Below are positions 55,469 to 63,714 of a stretch of DNA of 64,000 nucleotides, in pieces. The stretch spans positions 2,666,001-2,730,000 of the forward strand of contig NC_018708.1 of the NCBI RefSeq assembly GCF_000302535.1, written 5' to 3'. Origin of the DNA: Acidovorax sp. KKS102 (GTDB lineage Bacteria > Pseudomonadota > Gammaproteobacteria > Burkholderiales > Burkholderiaceae_C). The position numbers and the translations under genes are program-made. The notes under the pieces were generated by a model, which saw only the letters and a program-made list of their open reading frames with translations, did no database searches and was not told the origin of the DNA. Numbering within the stretch: the first letter of the stretch is position 1; each line of letters opens with the position of its first letter.

Positions 55469-56812
55469 ATGACCGCTAAGAGCGAACCCCTCACCGCCAA
55501 CGAGTCCAACACCGCCCGCCGCCGGGGCCTCACCCTGATTGCTGCCGCCGTCGCGCTGGTGGCCATTGGCTGGGGCGGCTGGCACTGGGCCAATGGCCGC
55601 CATGTCGAGACCACCGACAACGCCTACGTGGCGGGGAACGTGGTGCAGATCACGCCGCAAATCGGTGGCACCGTGGTGTCCATCGGCGCGGACGACACCG
55701 ACTTTGTGAAGGCCGGCCAGTTGCTCGTCAAGCTGGACCCTGCTGACGCCCGCGTGGCGCTGGAACAGGCCGAGGCCCAGCTGGCGCAGACGGTGCGCGA
55801 AGTGCGCACCCTGTACGCCAACAACTCCACGCTGAAGGCGCAGGTCAGCCTGCGCAGCGCTGACCTGGCCCGCGCCCAGGCCGATGCTGCCCGCGCGCAA
55901 GACGATGTGAACCGCCGCACCCCGCTTATGGCCAGCGGCGCCGTGGGCAAGGAAGAGTTTCAACACGCCACCGCGCAGCTGGCCGCCGCCAAGAGCACCG
56001 TGGCCGCTGCCCAGTCGGCTGTGCTGGCCGCACAAGAACAACTGGCCGCCAGCCAGACGCAGACCGAAGGCACCTCCATCGAACAACACCCCAATGTGCA
56101 GCGTGCTTCGGCCCGCGTGCGCGAGGCCTACCTGGCCGTGCAGCGCGCGCAACTGGTGGCCCCTCTGGACGGCCATGTGGCCAAGCGCGGCGTGCAGGTG
56201 GGCCAGCGCGTGCAGGCGGGCGCCCCGCTGATGACGCTGGTGCCCCTGAACGACCTGTGGGTGGACGCGAACTTCAAGGAAAGCCAGCTCAAGACCTTGC
56301 GCATCGGCCAGCCCGCCGAGCTGGAAGCCGATGTGTACGGCACCAAGGTGGTCTACCACGGCACCGTGACCGGCCTGGGCGCCGGCACCGGCGCGGCCTT
56401 TGCACTGCTGCCCGCACAGAACGCCACCGGCAACTGGATCAAGGTGGTGCAACGCGTGCCGGTGCGCATTGCGCTGGACCCCAAGGAAGTGGCCGAGCAC
56501 CCGCTGCGCGTGGGCCTGTCGATGGAAGTGAAGGTGGACACTGCCGACCAGAGCGGCAAGACCCTGGCCGACACCCAGCGCACCACCCCCGTGGCCGCCA
56601 CCGCCGTGTTTGACGAGCAGTTCAAGGCCGCCGACGACGAAGTGGCGCACATCATTGCCGCCAACCTGGGCCGCAGTGGCAAGTCCGCCGTGGCGGTGGC
56701 ATCGCCCAAGGTGGGTAGCCAGCAGGCTGTGCAGGCTGTGCAGGCCGTGCAAGCTCAGAAGCACGCATCAGCCCCCGTGCAACCTGCAGTGCAAGCCCCC
56801 GTGGTGCAGTGA
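55469..56812 (+). CDS. EmrA-type HlyD-family membrane fusion protein
   Basis: The 447-residue protein has an N-terminal helix (LTLIAAAVALVAIGWGGWHW), the HlyD lipoyl motif RHVETTDNAYVAGNVVQITPQIGGTV, coiled coils rich in Ala/Gln, and a beta-barrel (VAPLDGHVAKRGVQVGQRV). It bridges the EmrB pump and the outer-membrane factor. The C-terminus is unusual: a run of AVQ units encoded by a 9-base tandem repeat near 56724-56757, then more Val/Gln/Pro. EmrB begins 17 bases downstream. Confidence 0.93.
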   Translation: MTAKSEPLTANESNTARRRGLTLIAAAVALVAIGWGGWHWANGRHVETTDNAYVAGNVVQITPQIGGTVVSIGADDTDFVKAGQLLVKLDPADARVALEQAEAQLAQTVREVRTLYANNSTLKAQVSLRSADLARAQADAARAQDDVNRRTPLMASGAVGKEEFQHATAQLAAAKSTVAAAQSAVLAAQEQLAASQTQTEGTSIEQHPNVQRASARVREAYLAVQRAQLVAPLDGHVAKRGVQVGQRVQAGAPLMTLVPLNDLWVDANFKESQLKTLRIGQPAELEADVYGTKVVYHGTVTGLGAGTGAAFALLPAQNATGNWIKVVQRVPVRIALDPKEVAEHPLRVGLSMEVKVDTADQSGKTLADTQRTTPVAATAVFDEQFKAADDEVAHIIAANLGRSGKSAVAVASPKVGSQQAVQAVQAVQAQKHASAPVQPAVQAPVVQ

Positions 56813-56828
56813 GCGGGGTTGACCGAGC

Positions 56829-58472
56829 ATGACTGCCGCCAACCCCACTGCTGACGCCGCAGGCCAGGCCCCCGCTCCGGCGGCGCCTGCTGCGGTGTCG
56901 CCCCCTGCGGCGCCACCCGGCCCGCCCGCTGCCTATCCGCCGCTGCAGGGCACCGCCTTGCTGCTGGGCACGCTGTCGTTGTCGCTGGCCACGTTCATGA
57001 ACGTGCTGGACTCGTCCATCGCCAACGTCTCCATCCCCGCCATTGCCGGGGACCTGGGCGTGAGCCCCGGCCAGGGCACCTGGGTCATCACCAGCTTTGG
57101 CGTGGCCAACGCGATCTCGGTGCCGCTCACTGGCTGGCTCACGCAGCGCTTTGGCGCAGTGCGCCTGTTCACCATGAGCGTTCTGCTTTTCGTGCTGACC
57201 TCCTGGCTGTGCGGCTTTGCGTCGTCGCTGGAGATGCTGGTCTTCTTCCGCGTGCTGCAAGGCCTGGTGGCCGGGCCGATGATTCCGCTGTCGCAAACCC
57301 TGCTGCTGGCCAGCTACCCGCGCGCCTTGGCAGGCACGGCGCTGGCGCTGTGGGGCGTGACCACGCTGGTGGCGCCCGTGGTGGGGCCACTCTTGGGCGG
57401 GTGGATCACCGACAACATCTCGTGGCCGTGGATCTTCTACATCAACGTGCCCGTGGGCCTGCTGGCCGGCGTGCTGACCTGGGGCATCTACCGCAAGCGC
57501 GAGACCCCCATCCGCAAGCTGCCGATTGACACCGTGGGCCTGAGCCTGCTGGTGCTGTGGGTGGGCGCGCTGCAGCTCATGCTCGACAAGGGCAAGGAAC
57601 TGGACTGGTTTGCCTCGGGCGAAATCATCACCCTGTGTGTGGTGGCCGTGGTGGCGTTCGCCGTATTCCTGGTGTGGGAGCTGACCGAGAAGCATCCGGT
57701 GGTGGATCTGAAACTCTTCAAGGGCCGCAACTTCACCTTTGGTGCGCTGGCGCTGTCGGTAGCCTACGCGCTGTTCTTCGGCAACGTGGTGCTGCTGCCG
57801 CTGTGGCTGCAGCAGTGGATGGGCTACACGGCCACCTCGGCCGGCATGGCGCTGGCGCCGGTGGGCGTGTTCGCCATCCTGCTCACGCCGCTGGTGGGCC
57901 GCAAGGTCGGCCAGTGGGACCCGCGCCGCATGGCCACGGGGGCGTTCATCGTGTTCAGCACGGTGCTGTGGATGCGTTCGCAGTTCACGGTGCAGACGGA
58001 CTTCATCCACATCCTGATCCCCACGCTGCTGCAGGGTGCGGCCATGGCGTTCTTCTTCATCCCCCTGACCACGCTGACGCTGGCCGGTGTGTCGCCAGAC
58101 CGCATCCCGGCGGCGGCGGGGTTGTCGAACTTCGTGCGCATCACCGCCGGTGCCATGGGCACGTCGATTGCCACCACGCTGTGGGAGAGCCGCGCCGCCA
58201 TGCACCACGCGCACCTGACTGAGGGGCTGGTGCAAGGCCAGGGCGTGTTTGCGCAGACGCTGGATGGCTTGATGGCCTCTGGCCTCACGCAAATGCAGGC
58301 ACTGGCCCAGATCAACCGGCTGATCGACCAGCAGGCCTTCACCCGCGCGGCCAACGACATCTTCCTGGGCTCGGCAGGCTTGTTCTTGCTTCTCATCGGG
58401 CTGATCTGGCTGACCAAACGCCCGGCACGCACCGGCGGCGCGGGCGCGGCAGACGCTGCGGGCGCCCACTGA
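56829..58472 (+). CDS. EmrB/QacA-type MFS drug exporter (DHA2, 14 TM)
   Basis: The 547-residue protein has an Ala/Pro-rich N-terminus and about 14 membrane helices. SLSLATFMNVLDSSIANVSI and WVITSFGVANAISVPLTGWL are typical, and the antiporter motif C is seen as GVTTLVAPVVGPLLGGWITD. It is a proton-driven exporter of hydrophobic drugs in the inner membrane, working with the preceding adaptor and outer-membrane factor. No terminator is obvious after it; a dispersed repeat follows. Confidence 0.94.
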   Translation: MTAANPTADAAGQAPAPAAPAAVSPPAAPPGPPAAYPPLQGTALLLGTLSLSLATFMNVLDSSIANVSIPAIAGDLGVSPGQGTWVITSFGVANAISVPLTGWLTQRFGAVRLFTMSVLLFVLTSWLCGFASSLEMLVFFRVLQGLVAGPMIPLSQTLLLASYPRALAGTALALWGVTTLVAPVVGPLLGGWITDNISWPWIFYINVPVGLLAGVLTWGIYRKRETPIRKLPIDTVGLSLLVLWVGALQLMLDKGKELDWFASGEIITLCVVAVVAFAVFLVWELTEKHPVVDLKLFKGRNFTFGALALSVAYALFFGNVVLLPLWLQQWMGYTATSAGMALAPVGVFAILLTPLVGRKVGQWDPRRMATGAFIVFSTVLWMRSQFTVQTDFIHILIPTLLQGAAMAFFFIPLTTLTLAGVSPDRIPAAAGLSNFVRITAGAMGTSIATTLWESRAAMHHAHLTEGLVQGQGVFAQTLDGLMASGLTQMQALAQINRLIDQQAFTRAANDIFLGSAGLFLLLIGLIWLTKRPARTGGAGAADAAGAH

Positions 58473-58516
58473 GCCCGTCCGCCGCGTGGCAGGGCCTCGC
58501 GGCGGACACTTCAGGC

Positions 58517-58568
58517 CAAAACGGCCGCAAGCGCTAGTGGATCATGCGCTTGTAGCTATCATTTTTGA
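58517..58568 (+). repeat. Dispersed repeat copy 11 (intergenic)
   Basis: AAAACGGCCGCAAGCGCTAG, TGGATCATGCGCTTGT, AGCTATCATTTTTGAC. It lies 45 bases after the emrB stop in the 261-base gap to the DUF3309 gene. Its GCGCTAG...CATGCGC dyad could act as a weak terminator-like hairpin. Confidence 0.8.
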
Positions 58569-58733
58569 CATGGCGGCGCAGTGAGCCAGCGGGGCCCCGC
58601 CCCGCTGCAGTCCGCGCCTCCCACAGCCGATGTCGGAAATCCCTGACCGCGCGGCGGGCGCGGCACCTGCGGGCAGTTCGCGGGGTGCACCCAACAATGC
58701 ACTCACCGCAAACCACTCCAACAAGGAACTGCC

Positions 58734-58892
58734 ATGTCACTCTCGCTGATTCTCCTGATCGTTCTGATCCTCATCCTGATCGGCGCGCTGCCCACTTGGG
58801 GCCACAGCCGCTCGTGGGGCTACGGGCCCAGCGGCGGGATTGGTCTGGTGGTGCTGATCCTGGTGATCCTGCTGCTGATGGGACGGATATGA
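58734..58892 (+). CDS. DUF3309 small membrane protein
   Basis: The 52-residue protein (start MSLSLILLIVLILILIGALP) has two hydrophobic helices around the conserved TWGHSRSWGYGPSGG segment, the DUF3309 signature. The family is widespread in proteobacteria and of unknown function. The ATG is preceded by AAGGAACTGCC and the gene is followed by a strong terminator, so it is likely monocistronic. Confidence 0.9.
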   Translation: MSLSLILLIVLILILIGALPTWGHSRSWGYGPSGGIGLVVLILVILLLMGRI

Positions 58893-58957
58893 CCGGTAGT
58901 TGAACTCCCGGTGCAGGCCACACAGCGTCTGCCCAGGGGAAGTTTTCAAATGCACAC

Positions 58958-58984
58958 AGGGCCCTTTCGAGGGCCCTTTGTTTT
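58958..58984 (+). terminator. Rho-independent terminator after the DUF3309 gene
   Basis: An 8-bp perfect stem AGGGCCCT/AGGGCCCT around a TTCG tetraloop, followed by TTGTTTTG. It lies 65 bases past the DUF3309 stop. Confidence 0.9.
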
Positions 58985-59075
58985 GGGCGCTTTGTAGGGA
59001 GCGCGAGGTCTTGGGGCTACCCAGCCTCGGCCAGAAACGCCTAAATGATCAATTTGCAGCAAAAATACAATCAAA

Positions 59076-59105
59076 TTGACAATATTGGCATTTCAATCAT
59101 TTAAT
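59076..59105 (+). promoter_or_regulatory. Candidate sigma-70 promoter of the histidine kinase gene
   Basis: A perfect TTGACA (59076-59081) is followed after 18 bases by TTTAAT (59100-59105, 5 of 6 consensus bases). The surrounding 90 bases are strongly AT-rich compared with the genome. It lies 44 bases before the ATG of the kinase gene. Confidence 0.6.
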
Positions 59106-59149
59106 TGATATAAACGATAAATTCAAAGAATCGCCGTACCCCCCCCACC

Positions 59150-60829
59150 ATGCCCTTTTCCCCCTCCGCCATTGGCGACATGCGGCAGTTTCAGATCCGC
59201 CTGCTGCGGGGCATCCTGCTGGCCAATGTGGCTTTTGAGCTGCTGTTGCTGGCAGCGGGTGCGGCCGGGCTGGTCGCCACACCCGGGTCGTGGAGCCTCA
59301 CCCTGGGCGCTGGTACCGCATTCATGGCAGCGCTGTGGTGGGCCCTGCGCCGCTGGCCCCAGGTCTATGTTCCAGTGGCACTCATCCAGACCCTGATCGG
59401 GATGGCACTTTTTACCTACGCCCTGTGGCAGCCCCTGGGGCACGAGCTGCGCGCCGTGTGGTTCCTGATCGGGGTGGGTGCGGCCTACCTGCTGCTGGGG
59501 CGCGCGGCGGGTGTGGGCTACACCGCCGCGACCTTGGCCATCGTGCTGGGCAGCAACGGCATGCAAAGCGCGCCGTATTCGCTGCACGCGCTCATCATCT
59601 TCACGCTAGCCCTGTCGCTGAGCAGCCTGTGTTTTTACCTGTTCGTCAGTGAGGCGCTGCGCCTGTACCAGCACCTGTCCGAGCGGGACCAGCAGTACAC
59701 CTTGCTGACCGAAGGCGCCGCAGAAGTCATCTGGCGGATCAACCCCGACATGACGGTGGCGTATGTAAGCCCCGCCGACGAACGGGCGCGCGGCGTGCCT
59801 GCCCGCGACGTCATCGGAAAGTCCATCTTCAAAGCCCTGACGCCCGAGGGTGCCGAAGCACTGAGACAGGCTGTGCGCGAGCGGCAGCAACTGCTGACAC
59901 TGCCCATGCGCTGTGCCAATGGCAGTGTGCGCTGGTTCGAGATGTCCAGCCGCCTGTACCGCGACGCCTCGGGCCAGCCCGCCGGTTACCACAGCATCGG
60001 GCGCGACGTGACCGCCCGGCGGGAGCTGGAGCAGGCATTGCAGGCCGAGCGCGAGCACCTGGAGGCCCGGGTCAAGGAGCGAACGGCAGCGCTGTCCGTC
60101 GCCAAGGAGGCGGCCGAGGCCGCGCTCAATACCAAGCGGATCTTTCTGGCGAACATCGGGCACGAGTTGCGCACGCCCATGACCCTGATCCTGGGCATGA
60201 CCGAGCTGGTGCGCAACCGCACGCAGGACGAACGCCTCAAGCCCATCCTGAACAACGTGATGGACGCGGCCACGGGCCTCACGCGCATGCTCAACGACCT
60301 CATCGACCTGGCCGCGCTGGAAACACGCCAGGTGGCGTTTCAGTTCGCCCCCCTGTCGATGCCCGAGCTGGCAGCCGATGCCCTGCAGCTGCTGGAGCCG
60401 CAGGCGCGCCAAAAGGGGCTGCAAATGTTCATGACCATCGACGGCGAGGGCAGCACGGCCCGCCATGTGGGCGATGCCGAGCGCATTCAGCAAGTGCTGG
60501 TCAGCCTGCTGGACAACGCCGTGAAGTTCAGCCCCTCAGGCGCTATCCGCCTGGCCCTGCACACCGAGCAAGACACGCCAGAGTCCACCGTATGGCGTCT
60601 GCGCATCACCGACGAGGGCATCGGGATTGCGGCGGGCGATCAGCATCGCATCTTCACCCTGTTCGAGCAGGTGGACGGATCGACCACCCGCAGCTTCGAG
60701 GGCGCCGGGTTGGGGTTGGCGCTGTGCAAACGCCTGGTCGAGGGCATGGGCGGCCGCCTGGGTGTGGAGAGCGAGCCGGGCAAGGGCAGCAGCTTCTGGG
60801 TGTTGCTGCCGCTGCCCAAAGTGACCTGA
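59150..60829 (+). CDS. Membrane-bound PAS sensor histidine kinase
   Basis: The 559-residue protein has about five to six N-terminal membrane helices (residues 15-170), a PAS domain (about 185-300, ending RDVTARRELEQAL), a coiled coil, the H-box ANIGHELRTPMTLILGMTEL with the phospho-acceptor His, an N-box SLLDNAVKFSPSG, and G boxes DEGIGIAAGDQHRIF and FEGAGLGLALCKRL. It should autophosphorylate in response to a membrane or PAS signal. No response-regulator gene is adjacent. The ATG lies behind a run of C residues with no ribosome site. Confidence 0.93.
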   Translation: MPFSPSAIGDMRQFQIRLLRGILLANVAFELLLLAAGAAGLVATPGSWSLTLGAGTAFMAALWWALRRWPQVYVPVALIQTLIGMALFTYALWQPLGHELRAVWFLIGVGAAYLLLGRAAGVGYTAATLAIVLGSNGMQSAPYSLHALIIFTLALSLSSLCFYLFVSEALRLYQHLSERDQQYTLLTEGAAEVIWRINPDMTVAYVSPADERARGVPARDVIGKSIFKALTPEGAEALRQAVRERQQLLTLPMRCANGSVRWFEMSSRLYRDASGQPAGYHSIGRDVTARRELEQALQAEREHLEARVKERTAALSVAKEAAEAALNTKRIFLANIGHELRTPMTLILGMTELVRNRTQDERLKPILNNVMDAATGLTRMLNDLIDLAALETRQVAFQFAPLSMPELAADALQLLEPQARQKGLQMFMTIDGEGSTARHVGDAERIQQVLVSLLDNAVKFSPSGAIRLALHTEQDTPESTVWRLRITDEGIGIAAGDQHRIFTLFEQVDGSTTRSFEGAGLGLALCKRLVEGMGGRLGVESEPGKGSSFWVLLPLPKVT

Positions 60830-60885
60830 GTGACCCGAAACCTTCAGTCCACAGCGCCCCTACAGGGGTGTCAAGTACGGGGTGG

Positions 60886-61458
60886 TCAAACCGTGTGCGT
60901 GCGCCGCTCGGCCAGGCCAAACGCTGACGACAGGGTAGCAAACTCGTCCTTGCCCACGGTGCCATCGGCGTTGCCTGCACGGTCCATCACCTGCAGCACG
61001 GCTTGTGCAAAAGGGTCGGTAGCTGCCTGTTGGCCCTTGGTGCGCGCCAGTCCCTTGAGGAATTCATCGTGGGTGATGACGCCGTCCTTGTCGGCGTCAA
61101 AGCCTGCGGTGATCTGCTGCTTCTGGTCTTCGGTAGCGCCAAACCGCGTAAGCAGCGCCTGGAAATCGTCCTTGGACACGGCACCTGCTGCACGGCCACC
61201 GGGCAGTGCCGCGGTGGTCTGGCCCGATGAACGACCCACGGCGTTCACCGTGCCCGCAGATGTCCCTTGAGTAGCCAACACGCCCTGCCCCGCCATGCCC
61301 GCCAGCGTCTGCGCCTCAGGGCTGAGCGTGACCACGGCCGAGGGCTCGGGCGGCGCCGCCTCCCCCCCACGCCGCGCAGACGCCTTGCCCGCGCCGCTGG
61401 AGGCCGCATTGAAAATCATCGACGCCACCGATGCGAGGCCGGAAATGAGAGGGGACAT
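60886..61458 (-). CDS. EF-hand domain protein
   Basis: The 190-residue protein has an Ala/Gly/Ser-rich N-terminal half and a C-terminal EF-hand region: one canonical loop DADKDGVITHDE with all calcium ligands, and a degenerate loop DRAGNADGTVGKDEF in which spacing differs. A SKDDFQALLTRFG segment may be a third, worn-out helix. It could be a calcium sensor or buffer; there is no signal peptide. The ATG at 61458 has AGGAG 9 bases upstream, better than ATG 61464. Confidence 0.85.
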   Translation of the reverse strand: MSPLISGLASVASMIFNAASSGAGKASARRGGEAAPPEPSAVVTLSPEAQTLAGMAGQGVLATQGTSAGTVNAVGRSSGQTTAALPGGRAAGAVSKDDFQALLTRFGATEDQKQQITAGFDADKDGVITHDEFLKGLARTKGQQAATDPFAQAVLQVMDRAGNADGTVGKDEFATLSSAFGLAERRTHTV

Positions 61459-61634
61459 CGCCATGAACTCCTGTGTGGCGACCGCCTTGGCGACCCCATC
61501 CATCCGGAGTCCGCCGCATCGCCCAGGGCTACAAGGTTACGCGCCTGCCGCCCAGGCAATGGCGGGATCAGCGGGGGCTAAAGGGGCGAGTTTGGCCCCT
61601 CATGCAAGAGCAAGAGCGCCCCACCGCTCACGCT

Positions 61635-62087
61635 TCACGCATAGCCTGGGCCAAAGGCCACAAACTCGCCAGCGAGCGCCCCCGCCACCTGCCCCTGGTA
61701 GTGCAGCGCTGCGGCCTGTGTGATCCGGCCCAGCCCCTTGCGGCGGATCATGCGGGTAAACGACTCCCAGGCCGGCCGCGATGGCGCCAGGGCTACAGCC
61801 GTGAAGCTGCCGTCAATGGGCATGAGGTAGTCCATGGTGTTGCGCTGGATCACCAGACGGCTGCCCAGCCCCTCAGCGGTGAGCCCCAGGTGCAGCATCG
61901 ACCACGCCGCCAGAATGGCCACAGCCGAGGCGCTGCCCCCAAATACCGTCTCGCGGTGGTTGATGTTGGGCGCCAGGGGCGCCGTCAGCACTACTTGCTG
62001 CAACGATGCCTCCACCACGGTGATCTGCATGGCCTGGGACAGGGGGATGTGTTGGTGCAGGTAGGTTTGCAGTTCTGAAGGAGTCAC
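61635..62087 (-). CDS. YiiD_C-type hotdog thioesterase
   Basis: The protein of about 150 residues matches the YiiD C-terminal thioesterase family (LHQHIPLSQAMQITVVEASL, APLAPNINHRETVFGGSASAVAILAAW, GLGSRLVIQRNTMDYLMPI). It may hydrolyse an acyl-CoA or acyl-carrier substrate. A GTG at 62087 is the most likely start; the open frame reaches 62198 by a TTG, but the extension looks non-coding. Confidence 0.82.
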   Translation of the reverse strand: MTPSELQTYLHQHIPLSQAMQITVVEASLQQVVLTAPLAPNINHRETVFGGSASAVAILAAWSMLHLGLTAEGLGSRLVIQRNTMDYLMPIDGSFTAVALAPSRPAWESFTRMIRRKGLGRITQAAALHYQGQVAGALAGEFVAFGPGYA

Positions 62088-62194
62088 AGGATTTCCCACT
62101 AAAAAGTGCCAAGCGCTGACCCTATCAAAACGCCGCACAGCGTCCAACGTGGTGCAGCGCAGCACTTGGCTACCACCGCCGCAACGGGTCGGTT

Positions 62195-62689
62195 TCAAAA
62201 GCCCGGGTCACGGTGAACGATGTGCGCGACCTCAGCCCTTCCGTGCACCAGCCAGTGCCGCAGGTGCGCCGCCAGAAATGCAGGCCGCACATCAATGCCC
62301 TCCAGCTCGTCCGGCCCGAACCACGCGAACTCCAGCGCGCGCGAGCCTTCGACGCCCGCATAGGGCCCCGGGCGCGACAACAACAGGCTTCCGGGCAGCG
62401 GCGTAGCGTGCAGATACAGCCCGATCTCGTGGTACGCGGTGCCTGCGTACGTGAAGAAGTTTTCCACCACACAGGCCAGCGCGCCGGGCTCCACGGGCTG
62501 GCCCAGTTCTTCCTGCAGTTCACGGACCAGGGCTTGTGCCGCCGTCTCCCCCGCATCGATGCCACCGCCGGGCAACGCCCAGAAAGCGTCGCCCACCACC
62601 CGGTGCAGCAGCACGCGGCCTTCGCTCTGGATCAGCGCCGCTGCGCGTTGGCGCACTCGAAACGGTCTGGGATGTGGCAAGGGGTTCAA
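62195..62689 (-). CDS. Nudix hydrolase
   Basis: The 164-residue protein has the Nudix box GGGIDAGETAAQALVRELQEELG with all catalytic Glu residues, after a first strand QRAAALIQSEGRVLLHRV. The substrate is unknown. No ATG is available near the 5' end; a TTG at 62689 just after an in-frame stop, or a second at 62680, must be the start. Confidence 0.85.
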   Translation of the reverse strand: MNPLPHPRPFRVRQRAAALIQSEGRVLLHRVVGDAFWALPGGGIDAGETAAQALVRELQEELGQPVEPGALACVVENFFTYAGTAYHEIGLYLHATPLPGSLLLSRPGPYAGVEGSRALEFAWFGPDELEGIDVRPAFLAAHLRHWLVHGRAEVAHIVHRDPGF

Positions 62690-62744
62690 GACTCAGATCC
62701 TGATTGATTCTTCACTTCCATCCTTTGCCCTCCGATATCAAGCC

Positions 62745-62798
62745 AAAATGGCCTCTAGCGCTTACCTCAAAAGCGCAAACAGCTATTAATACAGTAGC
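62745..62798 (+). repeat. Dispersed repeat copy 12 (intergenic)
   Basis: Possibly the best-preserved copy: AAAATGGCCTCTAGCGCTT, ACCTCAAAAGCGCAAACA, and GCTATT-N6-GTAGC. The AGCGCTT/AAGCGC dyad is clearest here. It lies between the Nudix gene start and the end of the LysR gene. Confidence 0.85.
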
Positions 62799-62807
62799 AA
62801 AAGCAAT

Positions 62808-63710
62808 TCACTGTCCATCCGCAGGCGGCAATAGCAACCCTTGCTGCGCCGCCACCGCTTCGCGCAAAAACGCCCAGGTAGCCTGCATGCGGGCCACATG
62901 TTTGTTGTCGCCCGGCATGGACATCCAGAAGGTGCGCTGAAAGCGTGCCACCCCTGGCAATACGGGCACCAGCGACGGGTCTTGCGCCGCCACAAAGGCG
63001 GGCAGCACTGCCAGCCCCGCCCCCACGCGGGCGGCTTCGTACTGGGCGAGGATGCTGGTGCTGCGCAGCGCGAAGTGCGCGGGGCGGTGCAGCTCGTCCA
63101 GAATCTGCAGTTCCTTGCTGAACAGCAGATCGTCCACGTAGCTGATGAAGGTGTGGCCCCGCAGGTCGTCTGGCGTGTGGATGGGGGCATGGCGCTGCAG
63201 GTAGCTGCGCGCTCCATACAGTTGCAGCACGTAGTCGGTGAGCTTCACGACCACCACCGCACCGCGCGCCGGGCGTTCCAGCGAGATGACGATGTCCGCC
63301 TCGCGGCGCGACAGGTGTACCAAACGCGGCAGCGCCAGCAGGTCCACCACCAGGCCGGGGTGGTCCAGCGCAAACCGGGCCAGCTGGGGCGCCAGGATCA
63401 GGTTACCGAAGCCCTCGGTGGTACCGATGCGCACCAGGCCATGCAGGCCCTGGCGCACGCCGGGTGTGGCGTTTTCCACCGCCAGAAAGGCGGCCTCCAT
63501 GGCCTCGACCTGGGGCAGCAGCGCGCGCCCGGCCTCGGTCAGCCGGTGGCCGCCGGCCTCGCGTGCAAACAGGGCGGAGCCCACCTGCTTTTCGAGCGCC
63601 TGCAGGCGGCGCGCCACCGTGGTGTGGTCCACGGCCAGGCGGCGCGCGGCTCCCACCAGCGTGCCGGCGCGGGCCAGTTCCAGAAAGTAGCGCAGGTTGT
63701 CCCAGTCCAT
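62808..63710 (-). CDS. LysR-family transcriptional regulator
   Basis: The 300-residue protein has an N-terminal HTH (MDWDNLRYFLELARAGTLVG, AARRLAVDHTTVARRLQALEKQ) with the DHTTVARR recognition helix of one LysR subgroup, and an effector domain (GLVRIGTTEGFGNLILAP). The target is not in the window. It begins 4 bases after the end of the partial MarR gene on the same strand. Confidence 0.92.
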   Translation of the reverse strand: MDWDNLRYFLELARAGTLVGAARRLAVDHTTVARRLQALEKQVGSALFAREAGGHRLTEAGRALLPQVEAMEAAFLAVENATPGVRQGLHGLVRIGTTEGFGNLILAPQLARFALDHPGLVVDLLALPRLVHLSRREADIVISLERPARGAVVVVKLTDYVLQLYGARSYLQRHAPIHTPDDLRGHTFISYVDDLLFSKELQILDELHRPAHFALRSTSILAQYEAARVGAGLAVLPAFVAAQDPSLVPVLPGVARFQRTFWMSMPGDNKHVARMQATWAFLREAVAAQQGLLLPPADGQ

Positions 63711-63714
63711 GGCG

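Noticed and set aside
56652..58469. A 605-codon minus-strand open frame opposite emrB
   Set aside because: His/Gln/Arg-rich translation without domains, antisense to a clear transporter gene.
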